A stretch of DNA of 64,000 bases, taken from Roseovarius sp. M141 (lineage in GTDB: Bacteria; Pseudomonadota; Alphaproteobacteria; Rhodobacterales; Rhodobacteraceae). The number at the start of each line of letters is the position of its first letter. Positions within the stretch are counted from its first letter, which is position 1. Below the pieces are notes generated by a model. The model made no database searches. It had not been told where the DNA came from and worked only from the letters and a program-made list of their open reading frames with translations. Position numbers and translations under genes: made by a program. The stretch covers positions 3,162,001-3,226,000 of the forward strand of contig NZ_VCNH01000008.1 in assembly GCF_024355225.1 (NCBI RefSeq), read 5' to 3'. This document shows, piece after piece, positions 63,054-64,000 of the stretch.

Positions 63054-63707
63054 ATGAGCCTTGCCGATATCACCGCCCGCGTGGAGGCCGCCGTTTCCGC
63101 AGCCGGACGCAGCCCCGGCTGCGTCACGCTGATCGCCGTGTCCAAGGTGCAGCCGGATGCGCGCGTCCAGGAGGTGCTGCACGAGGGGCACCGCGTCTTT
63201 GGCGAAAACCGCGTGCAGGAGGCCGCCGGCAAATGGCCGGCCTTCCGCGAAACATTTCAAGGCGTCGACCTGCACCTGATCGGGCCGTTGCAATCCAACA
63301 AGGTGCGCCAGGCATTCGATCTGTTTCAGACGATCCATTCTGTGGACCGGCCAAAACTGGCAAATGCCATCGCGCGCATTGCCGATGAAGTGGGACATTG
63401 CCCCGATCTATTCCTTCAGGTGAATACCGGCGAAGAGGATCAGAAGGCCGGAATCCCCCCCGCGGGTGCCGACAATTTCATCGCCGAGTGCCGCGCGCTG
63501 AACCTTCCGGTCAAGGGCCTCATGTGCATCCCCCCCGTAGATGAGGAACCAAGCCTGCATTTCGCGCTGTTGGCCAAAATCGCGGCGCGCAACGATCTGG
63601 CAGGGCTGTCGATGGGAATGAGCAGCGATTTCGAAAGCGCGATAGCACAGGGCGCCACCCACATTCGCGTGGGCAGCGCCATTTTCGGAGATCGCGATTA
63701 CAGCTGA
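63054..63707 (+). CDS. YggS-family pyridoxal phosphate homeostasis protein
   Basis: This is a 217-residue single-domain fold-type III PLP protein. Lys31 (AVSKVQP) binds PLP, followed by FGENRVQEA, HLIGPLQSNKV and LSMGMSSDFESAI. It buffers PLP and affects amino acid balance and has no known catalytic reaction. It is divergent from DUF3576. Confidence 0.93.
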   Translation: MSLADITARVEAAVSAAGRSPGCVTLIAVSKVQPDARVQEVLHEGHRVFGENRVQEAAGKWPAFRETFQGVDLHLIGPLQSNKVRQAFDLFQTIHSVDRPKLANAIARIADEVGHCPDLFLQVNTGEEDQKAGIPPAGADNFIAECRALNLPVKGLMCIPPVDEEPSLHFALLAKIAARNDLAGLSMGMSSDFESAIAQGATHIRVGSAIFGDRDYS

Positions 63708-63762
63708 GTCCAACCTCAGGCCGATTTGTAAAATACAGCCGTGAAAGACCCAAGATCGACCC

Positions 63763-63782
63763 TACAGTATATTACAGTATAT
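63763..63782. repeat. Two tandem 10-base repeats
   Basis: TACAGTATAT occurs twice in a row in the AT-rich stretch between yggS and the H-NS-like gene. It could be chance, a binding site or a remnant. Confidence 0.6.
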
Positions 63783-63812
63783 TGCCTGTTTCGGGCCGAC
63801 CTCAATTTCCAA

Positions 63813-64000
63813 TCAGGCCTCGGGATCGACGCGCAGTGTTTCCAGATCGACGCCGTTTTCCTGCGCTTCCTTGATCCAGCGCGGCGGGCGGCCACGGCCG
63901 CTCCATGTCAGTTGAGGATCGTATAGGCTGCGATATTTCACAGGGGCAGGCGCGCGCACCGCCTTTGGGCTACCGCTGGTACCGTCAGCATTGGGGCCGG
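63813..64000 (-). CDS. H-NS/HvrA-family DNA-binding protein (C-terminal part)
   Basis: The last 61 codons of a gene are cut by the right edge of the window. The C-terminal motif YRSLYDPQLTWSGRGRPPRW is the AT-hook-like DNA-binding domain of H-NS family proteins, which include HvrA of Rhodobacter, and the protein ends VDLETLRVDPEA. The N-terminal oligomerisation part lies beyond the edge. It should bind AT-rich DNA as a nucleoid-associated regulator. Confidence 0.85.
   Translation of the reverse strand, partial: GPNADGTSGSPKAVRAPAPVKYRSLYDPQLTWSGRGRPPRWIKEAQENGVDLETLRVDPEA

Noticed and set aside
1..64000. tRNA, rRNA, insertion sequences or prophage genes
   Set aside because: No cloverleaf sequences, transposases, integrases or phage proteins were recognised in any intergenic region or gene.

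Overview
The window looks like a stretch of chromosome from an alphaproteobacterium of the Rhodobacteraceae (roseobacter side). Base composition is GC-rich with strong third-position GC. The gene content fits that family: an FnrL regulator beside uspA, ccoNOQP and ccoGHIS; the order ETF-QO / TPR protein / ispE / polyprenyl synthase / DUF2007; holA-lptE-leuS; a membrane-anchored CycM-type cytochrome; a Rhodobacter-type porin; and phaA/phaB. No rRNA, tRNA, insertion sequence, prophage or CRISPR array was seen. The assignment to this family is an inference from gene content, and no species is proposed.

Layout. 0.2-3.8 kb (minus): a small lipoprotein, two coupled sulfotransferase paralogues and a porin with a TTG start. 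4.3-5.5 kb: a class II aldolase-like protein and a cupin. 5.5-11.4 kb: a divergent module with a TetR regulator, an aminotransferase and a DDAH-like amidinohydrolase on one side and a four-gene basic-amino-acid-type ABC importer on the other. This reads as uptake and breakdown of (methylated) arginine-like compounds. 11.5-15.2 kb: a sitABCD-type manganese importer behind a small dyad that may be a metal-regulator site. 15.3-23.3 kb: housekeeping genes (greA, ETF-QO, TPR, ispE, ispB-like, DUF2007, a 55-residue YdcH/DUF465 protein). 23.4-27.2 kb: polyhydroxybutyrate genes phaB and phaA, an EAL phosphodiesterase and tag. 27.4-28.9 kb: a D,D-carboxypeptidase with a SPOR tail.

29.1-40.3 kb is a microaerobic respiration locus: ccoSIHG (copper and assembly factors), ccoPQON (cbb3 oxidase), uspA and fnrL. 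Two FNR boxes lie between ccoN and uspA and a third, near-consensus one lies before ccoG. A LysR gene and a divergent 51-residue ORF sit between the two cco operons. A clear 6-5-6 dyad touches the lysR start codon. 40.5-46.2 kb: a yejABEF-type peptide importer. 46.4-47.9 kb: cycM and prephenate dehydratase.

48.1-48.7 kb holds the most unusual object: a secreted-looking 170-residue protein made almost entirely of nine tandem 14-residue units encoded by near-identical 42-bp repeats. The last residue alternates Gly/Asp, which implies an 84-bp higher-order unit. 48.8-54.6 kb: SRPBCC protein, nudC, a cyclic-nucleotide phosphodiesterase-like enzyme, a small zincin and nadE (several of these act on NAD or nucleotides). 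54.8-56.3 kb: an exported protein with about 18-19 MORN repeats. 56.4-63.7 kb: GFA-family protein, holA, lptE, leuS, a glycosyltransferase, a DUF3576 lipoprotein and yggS. The right edge cuts an H-NS/HvrA-like gene.
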